Shown: positions 46,825 to 56,916, numbered from the stretch's first letter. The stretch: DNA of 64,000 bases from Streptomyces sp. NBC_01216 (GCF_035994945.1 NZ_CP108677.1:6386001-6450000), one strand, 5' to 3'. Notes: generated from the sequence alone by a model not told the origin. A program made the numbers and translations.

Positions 46825-47037
46825 ATGAGTGAAGAACCGACGGCAATCGTGATCGATTCCGGGTCCGGCGAAGAGCACCGGCGTGTGTGCTGTCGCCTGT
46901 GCGGCCGGCCACTGACCGGGGCCCGGTCCCGGCGCACCGGACTGGGCCCCTCCTGCGACGCCAAGCTCCGCCCGCCGGGCCCCGACATCCGCTCCCACCG
47001 CCACGAGGTCGCGCAGGACCCGCTCCCGGGCATCTGA
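46825..47037 (+). CDS. Small zinc-binding protein (DUF6011-like)
   Basis: A 70-residue protein with CCRLCGRPLTGARSR followed by GLGPSCDAKL, matching the DUF6011 pattern of a CxxC plus GPxC metal site. ATG 46825. It is divergent from the peroxidase gene. Role unknown. The TGA stop is built into the terminator stem that follows. Confidence 0.75.
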   Translation: MSEEPTAIVIDSGSGEEHRRVCCRLCGRPLTGARSRRTGLGPSCDAKLRPPGPDIRSHRHEVAQDPLPGI

Positions 47038-47072
47038 GCCGGGGGCGCCGGGTCCCCCGCGCCCCCGGCTCA
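47035..47072. terminator. Terminator hairpin
   Basis: TGAGCCGGGGGCGC (47,035-47,048) pairs with GCGCCCCCGGCTCA (47,059-47,072) over 14 bp. It starts at the stop codon of the small zinc protein and directly adjoins the next palindromic repeat. Confidence 0.75.
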
Positions 47073-47108
47073 GAGCCTGTCGGGTGGCCTTCGGCCGACA
47101 GGCTCTCA
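47072..47108 (-). repeat. Stop-codon-abutting repeat, copy 8 (complete)
   Basis: Arms AGAGCCTGTCGG (47,072-47,083) and CCGACAGGCTCT (47,095-47,106), identical to the copy at 4845-4879. On the minus strand it begins right at the tesB stop TGA. Confidence 0.85.
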
Positions 47109-47969
47109 GAGCTTCCGGAACAGCCCCTCCTGCACCACCGACACCAGCAGCCTGCCCTCACGGTCGTAGATCCGGCCGCGGGCCAGGCCCCGGCCGCCCG
47201 TCGCGATCGGGGACTCCTGGTCGTAGAGGAACCACTCGTCCGCCCGGAAGGGACGGTGGAACCACATCGCGTGGTCCAGTGACGCCATGTCGAAGCCGCG
47301 CGGGCCCCACAGCGGCTCGACCGGGAGACGGACCGCGTCCAGCAGCGTCATGTCCGAGGCGTAGGTGAGCGCGCAGGTGTGCACCAGCGGATCGTCACCC
47401 AGCGGCCCGACCGCCCGCATCCAGACCGCACTGCGCGGTTCCGCGCCCCTGACCTCCTCCTTCGACCAGCGCAGCCGGTCGACGTAGCGGATGTCGAAGG
47501 GCTGCCGGCGCGCCATCCGCTCCAGTGTCTCCGGCAGCACCCCCAGGTGGTCGCGGATCTCGTCCGCGACCTTCGGCAGTGTCTCCGGGGCCGGGACGTG
47601 CCGAGGCGCCAGCTGGTGCTCCGGACCCGACTCCTCCGGCCGGTGGAAGGAGGCCGTCAGATGGAAGATCGTCCGCCCCTGCTGGACGGCCGTCACCCGG
47701 CGCGTGGTGAACGAACGCCCGTCCCGCACCCGCTCCACCTGGTACACGATCGGGACGCCAGGCCGGCCCGGCCGAAGGAAGTACGCGTGCAGCGAGTGGA
47801 CCGGCCGGTCGCCCTCGGTGGTCCGCCCGGCCGCGACCAGGGCCTGACCGGCGACCTGGCCGCCGAAGACCCGCTGCAGCGACTCCTGCGGGCTCCGGCC
47901 GCGGAAGATGTCCGCCTCGATCCGCTCCAGGTCGAGCAGGCCGACGAGTCCGTCGGAGGGATGGGTCAT
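47106..47969 (-). CDS. tesB: Acyl-CoA thioesterase II
   Basis: A 287-residue double-hotdog thioesterase that hydrolyses acyl-CoA to free acid. It shows RVFGGQVAGQALVAAGRT, HSLHAYFLRPG, the ALTYASDMTLLD segment with the catalytic Asp, and SLDHAMWFHRPFRADEW near the end. It is 12 bp downstream of the helicase gene on the same strand, probably in one transcript. Confidence 0.92.
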   Translation of the reverse strand: MTHPSDGLVGLLDLERIEADIFRGRSPQESLQRVFGGQVAGQALVAAGRTTEGDRPVHSLHAYFLRPGRPGVPIVYQVERVRDGRSFTTRRVTAVQQGRTIFHLTASFHRPEESGPEHQLAPRHVPAPETLPKVADEIRDHLGVLPETLERMARRQPFDIRYVDRLRWSKEEVRGAEPRSAVWMRAVGPLGDDPLVHTCALTYASDMTLLDAVRLPVEPLWGPRGFDMASLDHAMWFHRPFRADEWFLYDQESPIATGGRGLARGRIYDREGRLLVSVVQEGLFRKL

Positions 47970-47981
47970 GACCGCGCTCCT

Positions 47982-50495
47982 CTACAGCTGGCCCACGGAC
48001 GTCACGCGGACGACCGCCCGGCCTTCTTCCTCGGAGGCGGCCAGATCCACCTCCGCGCCGATGCCCCAGTCATGGTCGCCGTTCGGGTCGGCGAACGTCT
48101 GCCGCACGCGCCACAGACCGTGCGCCGCGTCCTCCTCGATCGACAGCAGCTTCGGGCCACGCGCGTCCGGGCCGGTGCCGAGGTCGTCGTACTCGTCCCA
48201 GTACGCGTCCATCGCCTCGCCCCAGGCGTCCGCGTCCCAGCCGGACTCGGCGTCGAGGTCCCCCAGCGCGTCCACGTTGTCCAGGGCGGCCAGCTCCACC
48301 CGGCGGAACATCGCGTTGCGCACCAGCACCCGGAAGGCGCGGGCGTTCGCCGTGACCGGCTTGACCTGGTCGGCCTTCTCCTGGGCCTCCTCGGCCGTCT
48401 CGACCTCGGGATTGGCCAGCTGCTCCCACTCGTCCAGCAGCGAGGAGTCGACCTGGCGCACCATCTCGCCGAGCCACTCGATGAGGTCCTCCAGATCCTC
48501 GGTCTTCAGATCGTCCGGAATGGTGTGGTCCAGCGCCTTGTACGCGCTCGCGAGGTAGCGCAGCACGATGCCCTCGGTCCGCGCCAGTTCGTACCACGAG
48601 GTGAACTCGGTGAAGGTCAGAGCCCGTTCGTACATGTCACGGATGACGGACTTGGGCGACACCGGATGGTCGCCGACCCACGGATGGGACGTCCGGTAGA
48701 CGTTGTAGGCGTGCCAGAGCTCCTCCTCCAGCGGCTTCGGGTACGAGATCTCCTGGAGCCGCTCCATGCGCTCCTCGTACTCGACGCCGTCCGCCTTCAT
48801 CCGCCCGACCGCCTCGCCGCGCGCCTTGTTCTGCATGGCGGCCAGGATCTGGCGCGGGTCGTCGAGCGTCGACTCCACCACCGAGACCATGTCGAGCGCG
48901 TACGACGGGGACTCCGGGTCCAGCAGGTCGAACGCGGCGAGCGCGAACGTGGAGAGCGGCTGGTTGAGTGCGAAGTCCTGCTGGAGGTCGACCGTCAGCC
49001 GGATGGTCCGGCCCTCGGCGTCCGGCGTGTCGAGCTGCTCCACGACTCCGCCGTCGAGCAGCGAGCGGTAGATCGCGATCGCCCGGCGGATGTGCCGCAG
49101 CTGCGCCTTGCGCGGCTCGTGGTTGTCCTCCAGCAGCTTGCGCATCGCCCCGAAGGCATCGCCCGGACGGGCGATCACGGACAGCAGCATGATGTTCGTG
49201 ACCTTGAAGCGCGAGGTCAGCGGCTCGGGTTCGGCGCCGATCAGCTTCTCGAAGGTGGTGTCGCTCCAGGCGACGAAGCCCTCGGGCGCCTTCTTGCGGA
49301 CGACCTTGCGGCGCTTCTTGGGATCGTCGCCCGCCTTGGCCAGCGCCTTCTCGTTCTCGATGACGTGCTCGGGCGCCTGCGCGACGACGAAGCCCGCCGT
49401 GTCGAAACCCGCGCGTCCTGCCCGCCCCGCGATCTGGTGGAACTCACGCGCCCGCAGTGTCCGCACCCGCTTGCCGTCGTACTTCGTGAGCGCCGTGAAC
49501 AGCACCGTACGGATCGGCACGTTGACGCCGACACCGAGGGTGTCCGTCCCGCAGATCACCTTCAGCAGTCCCGCCTGGGCCAGCTTCTCCACGAGACGCC
49601 GGTACTTGGGCAGCATGCCCGCGTGATGCACGCCGATGCCGTGCCGTACGTAGCGCGAGAGGTTCTGCCCGAACTTGGTGGTGAACCGGAAGCCGCCGAT
49701 CAGCTCGGCGATCCTGTCCTTCTCCTCACGCGTGCACATGTTGATGCTCATCAGCGACTGCGCCCGCTCGACGGCCTGCGCCTGCGTGAAGTGGACGATG
49801 TAGACCGGGGCCTGCCGGGTCTCCAGGAGTTCGGTCAGCGTCTCCGTGATCGGGGTGAGCTCGTACGCGTAGGAGAGCGGGACCGGCCGGTGAGCCGAGC
49901 GGACCACCGAGGTCGGACGTCCGGTACGCCGCGTCAGATCCTTCTCGAACATGGAGACGTCGCCGAGCGTCGCCGACATGAGGACGAACTGGGCCTGCGG
50001 GAGTTCCAGCAGCGGGATCTGCCAGGCCCAGCCGCGGTCCGGCTCCGCGTAGAAGTGGAACTCGTCCATCACGACCTGGCCGATGTCGGCGTCCTTGCCG
50101 TCGCGCAGCGCGATCGAGGCCAGTACCTCGGCCGTACAGCAGATGACCGGCGCGTCCGCGTTCACGGAGGCGTCGCCGGTCAGCATGCCGACGTTCTCGG
50201 TACCGAAGAGCTTGCAGAGGTCGAAGAACTTCTCCGAGACCAGGGCCTTGATCGGCGCGGTGTAGAACGTCACCTGGTCGTTGGCGAGCGCGGTGAAGTG
50301 GGCGCCCGCCGCCACCAGGGACTTTCCCGAACCGGTGGGCGTGGAAAGAATCACGTTGGCGCCGGAGACCACTTCGATCAGCGCCTCTTCCTGGGCGGGG
50401 TAGAGCGTGGTGCCCCGGCCCTCCGCCCATGAGGTGAACGCCTCGAAGAGGGCGTCGGGGTCGGCGGTCGGTGGGAGCTGATCGATAAGGGTCAC
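47982..50495 (-). CDS. DEAD/DEAH-box RNA/DNA helicase (Ski2-like)
   Basis: An 837-residue superfamily 2 helicase. It carries a Q-like region (LYPAQEEALIEV), motif I STPTGSGKS, motif Ia APIKAL, motif II MDEFHFY (DEFH variant), motif III MSATL, motif IV region VYIVHFTQAQAVERA, GVHHAGMLPKYR, motif V TDTLGVGVNVP and motif VI QIAGRAGRAG. The C-terminal DUF3516-type domain follows. The architecture matches actinobacterial Ski2-related helicases. GTG 50495 is preceded by a G-rich site. It probably acts in RNA turnover or nucleic acid repair. Confidence 0.92.
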   Translation of the reverse strand: MTLIDQLPPTADPDALFEAFTSWAEGRGTTLYPAQEEALIEVVSGANVILSTPTGSGKSLVAAGAHFTALANDQVTFYTAPIKALVSEKFFDLCKLFGTENVGMLTGDASVNADAPVICCTAEVLASIALRDGKDADIGQVVMDEFHFYAEPDRGWAWQIPLLELPQAQFVLMSATLGDVSMFEKDLTRRTGRPTSVVRSAHRPVPLSYAYELTPITETLTELLETRQAPVYIVHFTQAQAVERAQSLMSINMCTREEKDRIAELIGGFRFTTKFGQNLSRYVRHGIGVHHAGMLPKYRRLVEKLAQAGLLKVICGTDTLGVGVNVPIRTVLFTALTKYDGKRVRTLRAREFHQIAGRAGRAGFDTAGFVVAQAPEHVIENEKALAKAGDDPKKRRKVVRKKAPEGFVAWSDTTFEKLIGAEPEPLTSRFKVTNIMLLSVIARPGDAFGAMRKLLEDNHEPRKAQLRHIRRAIAIYRSLLDGGVVEQLDTPDAEGRTIRLTVDLQQDFALNQPLSTFALAAFDLLDPESPSYALDMVSVVESTLDDPRQILAAMQNKARGEAVGRMKADGVEYEERMERLQEISYPKPLEEELWHAYNVYRTSHPWVGDHPVSPKSVIRDMYERALTFTEFTSWYELARTEGIVLRYLASAYKALDHTIPDDLKTEDLEDLIEWLGEMVRQVDSSLLDEWEQLANPEVETAEEAQEKADQVKPVTANARAFRVLVRNAMFRRVELAALDNVDALGDLDAESGWDADAWGEAMDAYWDEYDDLGTGPDARGPKLLSIEEDAAHGLWRVRQTFADPNGDHDWGIGAEVDLAASEEEGRAVVRVTSVGQL

Positions 50496-50627
50496 GCCCC
50501 CATCTTGCCTGGATTCCGGCCGGAGGAGGGAACCGGCCGTCGAGCGGAAGATCGCGGACGATACGCTCTCTTGTCGACCGGTCGTCAACCGAGCGCCGGC
50601 ACACGAGGAATCGGGGCGGGACGACCC

Positions 50628-51431
50628 ATGATGGGACCGGCGCATTCGCTGTCCGGAGCAGCGGCCTGGCTGGGTGTCGGAGCCGCGACGGCCGCCGCGG
50701 GACACCCGATGCCGTGGCCGGTACTGGTCGTCGGCGCACTCATCTGCGCCGGAGCGGCCCTCGCTCCCGACCTGGACCACAAGTCGGCGACCATATCGCG
50801 CGCCTTCGGCCCCGTCTCCAAGGGCCTGTGCGAGATCGTCGACAAACTCTCGTACGCCGTCTACAAGGCCACCCGCTCGACCGCGGACCCGCGCAGGTCC
50901 GGCGGCCACCGCACGCTGACCCACACATGGCTCTGGGCCGTGCTGATCGGGTCGGGAGCCTCGGCCGCCGCGGTCGTCGGCGGCCGGTGGGCCGTCCTGG
51001 GGATCCTCTTCGTCCACCTGGTGCTGGCCGTCGAGGGCCTGCTGTGGCGGGCGGCCCGCGTCTCCAGCGACATCCTGGTCTGGTTGCTCGGAGCCACCAG
51101 CGCCTGGATCCTGGCAGGCATCCTGGACCAGCCGGGGAACGGCTCGGACTGGTTCATCGCCGGCCTCGGCGACGGTCCCGCACAGCAGTACCTGTGGCTG
51201 GGCCTGCCGATCGTCCTGGGCGCTCTCGTGCACGACATCGGTGACGCGCTGACCGTCTCCGGCTGCCCGATCCTGTGGCCGATACCGGTGGGCCGCAAGC
51301 GCTGGTACCCGATCGGCCCGCCGAAGGCGATGCGGTTCCGCGCCGGCAGCTGGGTCGAGCTGAAGGTCCTGATGCCCGCCTTCATGGTGCTCGGCGGCGT
51401 CGGCGGCGCGGCGGCCCTCGGCTTCTTCTGA
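50628..51431 (+). CDS. YdjM-type metal-dependent hydrolase / membrane protein
   Basis: A 267-residue polytopic membrane protein of the YdjM/LexA-binding hydrolase group. It starts MGPAHSLSGAAAWLG, and carries GALICAGAALAPDLDHKSATISRAFG, GGHRTLTHTWLWA and a later ALVHDIGDALTVSG. These His/Asp clusters suggest a metal site at the membrane. The reaction is unknown. Starts ATG 50628 or 50631. Confidence 0.83.
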   Translation: MMGPAHSLSGAAAWLGVGAATAAAGHPMPWPVLVVGALICAGAALAPDLDHKSATISRAFGPVSKGLCEIVDKLSYAVYKATRSTADPRRSGGHRTLTHTWLWAVLIGSGASAAAVVGGRWAVLGILFVHLVLAVEGLLWRAARVSSDILVWLLGATSAWILAGILDQPGNGSDWFIAGLGDGPAQQYLWLGLPIVLGALVHDIGDALTVSGCPILWPIPVGRKRWYPIGPPKAMRFRAGSWVELKVLMPAFMVLGGVGGAAALGFF

Positions 51432-51571
51432 CCCGGCCGGGAAGCCGGGGCGGGTGCCCGGCAGGCGCCCACGAGGGGGCCGGCACCGGGGCGCACGGCC
51501 GCGCTTGCGGACCGGGTCTCCGCCCCCTCCGCGGGCCCCGGCCCACGGACGGTCCGGGACACGGCCGCCGG

Positions 51572-53353
51572 TCATCCGTGCCACGACCTCCACAGCGCCG
51601 CGTACGCCCCGTCCGCCGCCACCAGTTCGTCGTGGCTGCCCAGCTCGCTGATCCGGCCCCCCTCGACCACCGCGATCACGTCCGCGTCGTGCGCCGTGTG
51701 CAGCCGGTGGGCGATCGCGACGACCGTACGGCCGTCCAGGACCCTGGCCAGGGAACGCTCCAGGTGCCGTGCCGCCCGGGGGTCCAGGAGCGAGGTCGCC
51801 TCGTCCAGGACCAGGGTGTGCGGATCGGCGAGGACCAGCCGGGCCAGCGCGATCTGCTGGGCCTGAGCCGGCGTCAGCGCGACCCCGCCCGAACCCACCT
51901 CGGTGTCCAGACCCTTCTCCAGGGCACGCGCCCAGCCGTCCGCGTCGACCGCGCCGAGCGCCGCCCACAGCTCGGCGTCCTCGGCGCCCGTCCGGGCGAG
52001 CAGCAGGTTGTCGCGCAGCGACCCGACGAACACATGGTGCTCCTGGTTCACCAGCGCCACATGGGCCCGGACGCGCTCCGCCGGCATGCGCGCCAGCTCG
52101 GCGGCGCCGAGCGTGACCGTTCCGCTGCCTGGGGCGTAGATGCCGGCGAGAAGCCGGCCGAGCGTCGACTTGCCGGCACCGGAAGGGCCGACCAGCGCGA
52201 CCCGGGTGCCCGCGGGCACGTCCATCGAGACCCGGTGCAGCACGTCGACGCCCTCGCGGTAGCCGAAACGCACCTCGTCCGCGCGCACCGCACGCCCCTC
52301 GGGCCGTACCTCCTCGTCGCCCGCGTCCGGTTCGATCTCCCGCACTCCGACGAGCCGCGCCAGCGACACCTGCGCCACCTGGAGCTCGTCGTACCAGCGC
52401 AGGACGATCCCGATCGGCTCCACGAGCATCTGCGCGAGCAGCGCCCCCGTGGTCAGCTGCCCGACGTCGATCCAGCCCCGGAGGACGAACGCGCCGCCCA
52501 GCAGGAGCACCGACGCGAGGACGGTGATGTGCGTGACGTTGACGACCGGGAAGAGCACCGACCGCAGGAACAGGGTGTACCGCTCCCATGCGGTCCACTC
52601 CCGGACCCGCTGGTCGGAGAGGGCGATCCGGCGGGCTCCGAGCCGGTGTGCCTCGACGGTGCGGCCCGCGTCGACGGTCTCGGCGAGCGAGGCGGCCACC
52701 GCCGCGTACCCGGCGGCCTCCGAGCGGTACGCGGACGGTGCCCGCCGGAAGTACCAGCGGCACCCCACGATCAGCAAGGGTGCCGCCACCAGGACCGCCA
52801 GGGCCAGCGGAGGCGCGGTGACGGCCAGGCCGCCGATCAGCAGGACGACCCAGACCACCCCGATGACGAGCTGCGGCACCGCCTCACGCATCGCGTTGGC
52901 CAGCCGGTCGACATCGGTGGTGATACGGGAGAGCAGATCACCGGTTCCGGCCCGCTCCAGCACGCCGGGCGGCAGCCCGACCGACCGCACCAGGAAGTCC
53001 TCGCGCAGATCGGCCAGCATCTCCTCGCCCAGCATCGCGCCTCTGAGCCGCACCAGCCGTACGAAGACGGTCTGGACGGCCAAGGCGAGTGCGAACAGCC
53101 CGATCGTGCGTTCCAGGCGCAGATCACGGGACCCGTCCGAGAGCCGCTCGACAAGCGAACCGAACAGCTGCGGGCCTGCCATCGAGGCGAGCACGGCGAC
53201 GGCGTTCACGGCGATCAGCACGGCGAACGCCGTACGGTGACGGCGCAGCAGGTCCCGCACGTAGCCGCGGACCGTCAGGGCCGTCCCGACGGGCAGCGTG
53301 GTCGCCGATTCCGGGGCCGCCGGATCGTACGCGGGTGGCGCTTGGCCCCTCAT
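51572..53353 (-). CDS. ABC exporter half-transporter with degenerate signature motif
   Basis: A 593-residue fused membrane-ATPase half-transporter. Six membrane segments precede an ATPase domain with an intact Walker A (GPSGAGKST), Walker B (TLVLDEATS) and switch histidine (AIAHRL). The ABC signature is LTPAQ instead of LSGGQ. Its partner encoded upstream has the opposite defects, so the pair should form a heterodimer with one working ATP site. ATG 53353 overlaps the partner's stop as ATGA. The operon's 5' end has been cut off by the integrated element, so expression is doubtful. Confidence 0.9.
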   Translation of the reverse strand: MRGQAPPAYDPAAPESATTLPVGTALTVRGYVRDLLRRHRTAFAVLIAVNAVAVLASMAGPQLFGSLVERLSDGSRDLRLERTIGLFALALAVQTVFVRLVRLRGAMLGEEMLADLREDFLVRSVGLPPGVLERAGTGDLLSRITTDVDRLANAMREAVPQLVIGVVWVVLLIGGLAVTAPPLALAVLVAAPLLIVGCRWYFRRAPSAYRSEAAGYAAVAASLAETVDAGRTVEAHRLGARRIALSDQRVREWTAWERYTLFLRSVLFPVVNVTHITVLASVLLLGGAFVLRGWIDVGQLTTGALLAQMLVEPIGIVLRWYDELQVAQVSLARLVGVREIEPDAGDEEVRPEGRAVRADEVRFGYREGVDVLHRVSMDVPAGTRVALVGPSGAGKSTLGRLLAGIYAPGSGTVTLGAAELARMPAERVRAHVALVNQEHHVFVGSLRDNLLLARTGAEDAELWAALGAVDADGWARALEKGLDTEVGSGGVALTPAQAQQIALARLVLADPHTLVLDEATSLLDPRAARHLERSLARVLDGRTVVAIAHRLHTAHDADVIAVVEGGRISELGSHDELVAADGAYAALWRSWHG

Positions 53354-54975
53354 GCCGTCTCTCCTTCCAGTTCGGGTACGTCCCCGGCCGGCACGGAATC
53401 GTGCGCGGTGGATGCGACGCCCTCCGAGGCGCCGACCGGAGCCGGAGACCCGGCGGGGTCCCCGGGCCCCGCGCCGGCGGTGGGCCGGGCCGGGCGCCCT
53501 CCGTCGGTCTCGCGGGTCACGACCGCCCGGTAGCGCGGATCGTCGCGCAGCAGCGCGCGATGCGTCCCCACGGCCGCCACCGCGTCCCCGTCGAGCAGGA
53601 CGACCCGGTCGGCGAGGTCGAGCAGTAGCGGTGACGAGGTCAGCACCACCGTCGTCGCGCCCGCCCGCAGTCGTCTGACGCCCGCCGCGACCCGGGCCTC
53701 GGTGTGCGAGTCCACCGCGGAGGTCGGCTCGTCGAGGACGAGCACCTCCGGGTCGGTGACCAGGGAGCGGGCCAGGGCGAGCCGCTGGCGCTGGCCGCCC
53801 GAGAGCGACCGGCCGCGTTCGGTGATCCGAGTCCGCAGAGGGTCGCCGCCGGAGTCCGCGGATGCCTGGGCGAGGGCGTCGAGCACGTCCCCGCACTCGG
53901 CGGCCGCCAGCGCGTCCCGCGGGCGGACCGTGCCCGGCGAGGGCACGTCCAGCAGTTCGCGCAACGTCCCCGACAGCAGCACCGGGTCCTTGTCCTGCAC
54001 CAGGACCGCCGTCCGTGCCGAGTCGAGCGCCAGTTCGTCGAGCGGCACAGCACCCAGCAGCACCGAGCGGTGCCCGGTGCCCGGATCGGTCGGGTGCCCG
54101 CCGAGCCGCTCCGCCAGCCGTCCGGCGGCGTCCGGGTCCCCGCACACCACCGCGGTGAAGCCGCCGGCCGGAGCCAGCAGTCCGGTCACCGGGTCGTACA
54201 GGTCGCCGGACGCCTTGCGCCCCTCCTCGCCGCGCGCCGGGCCACTCGTGGAGCGGGTCAGCGCCAGCACCCGGGCGGCGCGCCTCGCGGACGGCCGGGA
54301 GAAAGAGAACGCCATCGCGATCTCCTCGAAGTTCCGCAACGGATGGTGGGTCAGCATCACCGTGCCGTAGACGGTGACGAGCTGACCGACCGTGATCCGC
54401 CCGTCCAGGGCGAGGCGTGCCCCGTGCGCCACCACCACGATGAGCAGGACACCCGGCAGCAGGACCTGGATCGCCGCGATCAGCGCCCACATGCGGGCGC
54501 TGCGGACGGCGGCCCGACGCACCTCCTGCGAGGCGGCGCGGTAGCGGCCGAGGAACAGCTCCTCGCCGCCGATGCCGCGCAGGACGCGAAGCCCCGCCAC
54601 CGTGTCGGAGGCCAGCTCGGTGGCCCGGCCCGCCTTCTCGCGCTGTACGTCGGCCCGTCGGGTCGCCCGGGGGAGAAGCGGCAGCGCGGCGAGCGCGAGG
54701 ACGGGCACGCCGACGGCGACGACGACGCCCAGCGCGGGCTGGTAGACCATCAGACCGACGCAGACCGCGACCAGGGTCAGGGCCGCCGCGGCGAAGCGCG
54801 ACAGCGCCTCCACGAACCAGCCGATCTTCTCGACGTCCCCGGTGGACACCGCGACGACCTCACCCGCGGCGACCCGGCGGGTCAGCAGCGAACCGAGTTC
54901 CGCGGTCTTGCGGGAGAGCAGTTGCTGCACCCGCGCGGCGGCCGTGATCCAGTTGGTGACCGCGTACTGGATGGG
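53350..54975 (-). pseudogene. ABC exporter half-transporter, 5' end removed by the integrated element
   Basis: The frame encodes about 540 residues of an ABC exporter subunit but has lost its N-terminus, and a stop at 54,985-54,987 closes the frame just upstream. Recognisable coding ends near [18 protein letters not shown]; roughly the first 80-100 residues should lie beyond the far end of the element. The ATPase domain has a canonical signature (LSGGQRQR) and Walker B (VLVLDEPTS). The Walker A is replaced by [13 protein letters not shown], and the switch His position reads LTSSPLL. A truncated protein could start at GTG 54930. Confidence 0.85.
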
Positions 54976-55016
54976 ATTACGGCATCACTCAGAGCCATCT
55001 ACCGAGGTCAGAGTAG
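54960..55016. other. Element-chromosome junction (approximate attL)
   Basis: Host coding similarity stops at about 54,975 and the integrase gene begins at 55,017-55,035, so the left attachment site must lie in this interval. The crossover dinucleotide cannot be fixed without the empty site or the right end. Base composition drops from here rightward. Confidence 0.6.
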
Positions 55017-55034
55017 GTGGAACGAGGAGTCGAG

Positions 55035-56720
55035 TTGACAGACCAGAGTGTCACACTCCAACCTGCATCCATGAACAAAAGTCTCACACTCCAACTTCCT
55101 GCACGCCCCAAGTCGGACACGCTCCGGCTCCTGGGCGAAGTTCGGCTGTCCCGTGAGACTGAGACGAGCACGAGCCCCGAGCGGCAGCACGAGTCCATCG
55201 ACGGCATCGTGAAGATGGTCCTGGGCACCCTCGTCCACGTCTGTGACGACCTTGATGTCTCCGGCCGGGTGTACCCGCAGCACCGGCCGAAGCTCGGGCG
55301 CTGGTTCCGCGCTCTCGAACCGGCCTGCGAGACCTCCGAGTGCTGGCACACCCCCGACGAGCCCTGCATGGGGCAGTGGGATGCCCTCGTGGCCTGGAAG
55401 ATGGACCGGATCACCCGCCGCGCCCTCCACTTCCACACCCTCATGGAATGGATGAAGAAGTACGGCAAGGCCATCATCACCTCCGACGGCGTGAACACCA
55501 CGACTAAGGCCGGCCGTCAGATGGCCGAGATGATGGCCATGGTCGCCTCCTGGGAGTGGGAGGCCATTCAGGAGCGCAACCAAGGGGCCGCGGAGAAGAT
55601 GCGGCAACTCGGCCGATGGAAGGGCGGCGTCGTCCCCTACGGCTACAAGGCTGTACCGAGCCCCGTACACGACGAGGGCTGGTTCCTCGTCTTCGAGGAC
55701 GACACGATCCGCCACGTACAGACGATGATCAACCTCTCCGAAGACCACTCGATGAAGGACATCACTGCCCACCTCAACGAGAACCGGATCGTGAGCCCGA
55801 GTGAGTGGCGGAGGCGCAATCAACTGATAGCCAAGGGCGAGATCACCCCCGAAGAGGCGGCACAGCGCGACCCCGGGCGCTGGAATCAGTCCACCGTGCA
55901 CGTCATCCTTACGAACCGCGTCCTCACAGGCGAGTCTTGGAAGGACGGGAAGCCGATCCGAGGCAAGGACGGCCTTCCCGTGATCCGAGCGCAGGCTCTG
56001 ATGTCCAAGCCTGACTTCGAAGCCATGCTTCGGCGCTTCAAGACCCGGAACAAGGCCCAAGGGACCGTCACCAAGAACGCGACAGACCTCCGAGAGGTCG
56101 CCTACTGCATGAACTGCCTTGCTGTCCTCTACGAATCGAACTCAAGCAGGACCCGGAACGGCAAGACCCAGCACTACAACTACTTCCGGTGCTCCACGAA
56201 CAACACTCCTGGGGCCAAGTGCCACGAGGATGCCAAGAACATGAACGGTCATGAACTGAAAGCCCTCGTGGAGAAGTACTTCCTGAACGAAGTCGGAGCC
56301 GAAGACGCTCAGGTGAAGGTCTTCGTGCCTGGAAACGATGTGGCAGCCGAGAAGGACCGGTACGAAACCGCCCTCAAGGAACTATCCGAGGAGTGGGACA
56401 TGGAGCTCTACGACTATGAGGGGGGAAGGCAAGATTACTTGAGCCGGAAGAAGAACCTCATGGAAAGGTTGAAAAAGGTCGAAACGGCAGAAATGGTGAA
56501 GCCTCACCATGAATGGCAGTCAATGGGGAAGACCTACGCGGAAGCCTGGGCTGAGATGAGCTGGAAGGAGCGCGGCGACCTGCTCCGGAAGTGCGGAGTG
56601 AAGGTCCTGGCCTGGCCCACGCCTAAGCAGAGCGACCCTCCGCGCCTTCTGCTCGACTTCCCGGACGACATGCTGGATCGACTCCGAGAGCACGTGACGG
56701 TCAGTTCACTCAAGGGCTGA
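55035..56720 (+). CDS. int: Large serine integrase
   Basis: A ~561-residue site-specific recombinase of the large serine type. An N-terminal catalytic domain has EVRLSRETETSTSPERQ with the serine nucleophile region, then AWKMDRITRRALHFHTLMEWM. The recombinase domain follows (GVVPYGYKAV; NQSTVHVILTNRVLTGESW). A zinc ribbon (CMNCLAVLY ... YNYFRCS ... AKC) and a coiled-coil segment near residues 420-480 complete the family. TTG 55035 has GAGGAG 5 nt upstream. GTG 55017 and ATG 55071 are alternatives. Two copies of the GTTGGARTGTGAS motif sit reversed in its first codons, suggesting repression of the gene. Confidence 0.93.
   Translation: MTDQSVTLQPASMNKSLTLQLPARPKSDTLRLLGEVRLSRETETSTSPERQHESIDGIVKMVLGTLVHVCDDLDVSGRVYPQHRPKLGRWFRALEPACETSECWHTPDEPCMGQWDALVAWKMDRITRRALHFHTLMEWMKKYGKAIITSDGVNTTTKAGRQMAEMMAMVASWEWEAIQERNQGAAEKMRQLGRWKGGVVPYGYKAVPSPVHDEGWFLVFEDDTIRHVQTMINLSEDHSMKDITAHLNENRIVSPSEWRRRNQLIAKGEITPEEAAQRDPGRWNQSTVHVILTNRVLTGESWKDGKPIRGKDGLPVIRAQALMSKPDFEAMLRRFKTRNKAQGTVTKNATDLREVAYCMNCLAVLYESNSSRTRNGKTQHYNYFRCSTNNTPGAKCHEDAKNMNGHELKALVEKYFLNEVGAEDAQVKVFVPGNDVAAEKDRYETALKELSEEWDMELYDYEGGRQDYLSRKKNLMERLKKVETAEMVKPHHEWQSMGKTYAEAWAEMSWKERGDLLRKCGVKVLAWPTPKQSDPPRLLLDFPDDMLDRLREHVTVSSLKG
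55049..55062 (-). promoter_or_regulatory. GTTGGARTGTGAS motif, copy a (in int 5' end)
   Basis: On the minus strand: GTTGGAGTGTGACA. It lies inside the first codons of int and overlaps the palindrome GAGTGTCACACTC. Confidence 0.65.
55081..55095 (-). promoter_or_regulatory. GTTGGARTGTGAS motif, copy b (in int 5' end)
   Basis: On the minus strand: GTTGGAGTGTGAGAC, 32 bp from copy a and in the same orientation, about three helical turns apart. Confidence 0.65.
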
Positions 56721-56771
56721 CCGGGTGCGAACTCGCTGGATCGCCTATTTTGTAGCGTGGACTGTACTGCG

Positions 56772-56784
56772 GTTAGTTCATTCA
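56772..56784 (+). repeat. GTTAGTTCATTCA repeat, copy 1
   Basis: GTTAGTTCATTCATTCATG, about 50 bp after the int stop. The other copies are at 57,212, 57,317 and (reversed) 57,395. Confidence 0.6.
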
Positions 56785-56805
56785 TTCATGACTGTTGCTT
56801 CATCC

Positions 56806-56827
56806 CCCGCCCCCACGAGGGGGCGGG
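56806..56827 (+). terminator. Hairpin terminator after int
   Basis: CCCGCCCCC (56,806-56,814), ACGA loop, GGGGGCGGG (56,819-56,827). A perfect 9-bp GC stem 85 bp past the int stop. Confidence 0.7.
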
Positions 56828-56916
56828 CCGGCGCTCAAACCGGTCCGATGATGCCCTCCTGGGTGGGGTAAGGTCAGCTTGTCCTGGACGGCCCGCAGTA
56901 CACGGCCAGGACCAAG

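Noticed and set aside
47379..50432. 1,017-codon rightward open frame
   Set aside because: It lies opposite the tesB and helicase genes. Length comes from high GC, and no domain is visible.
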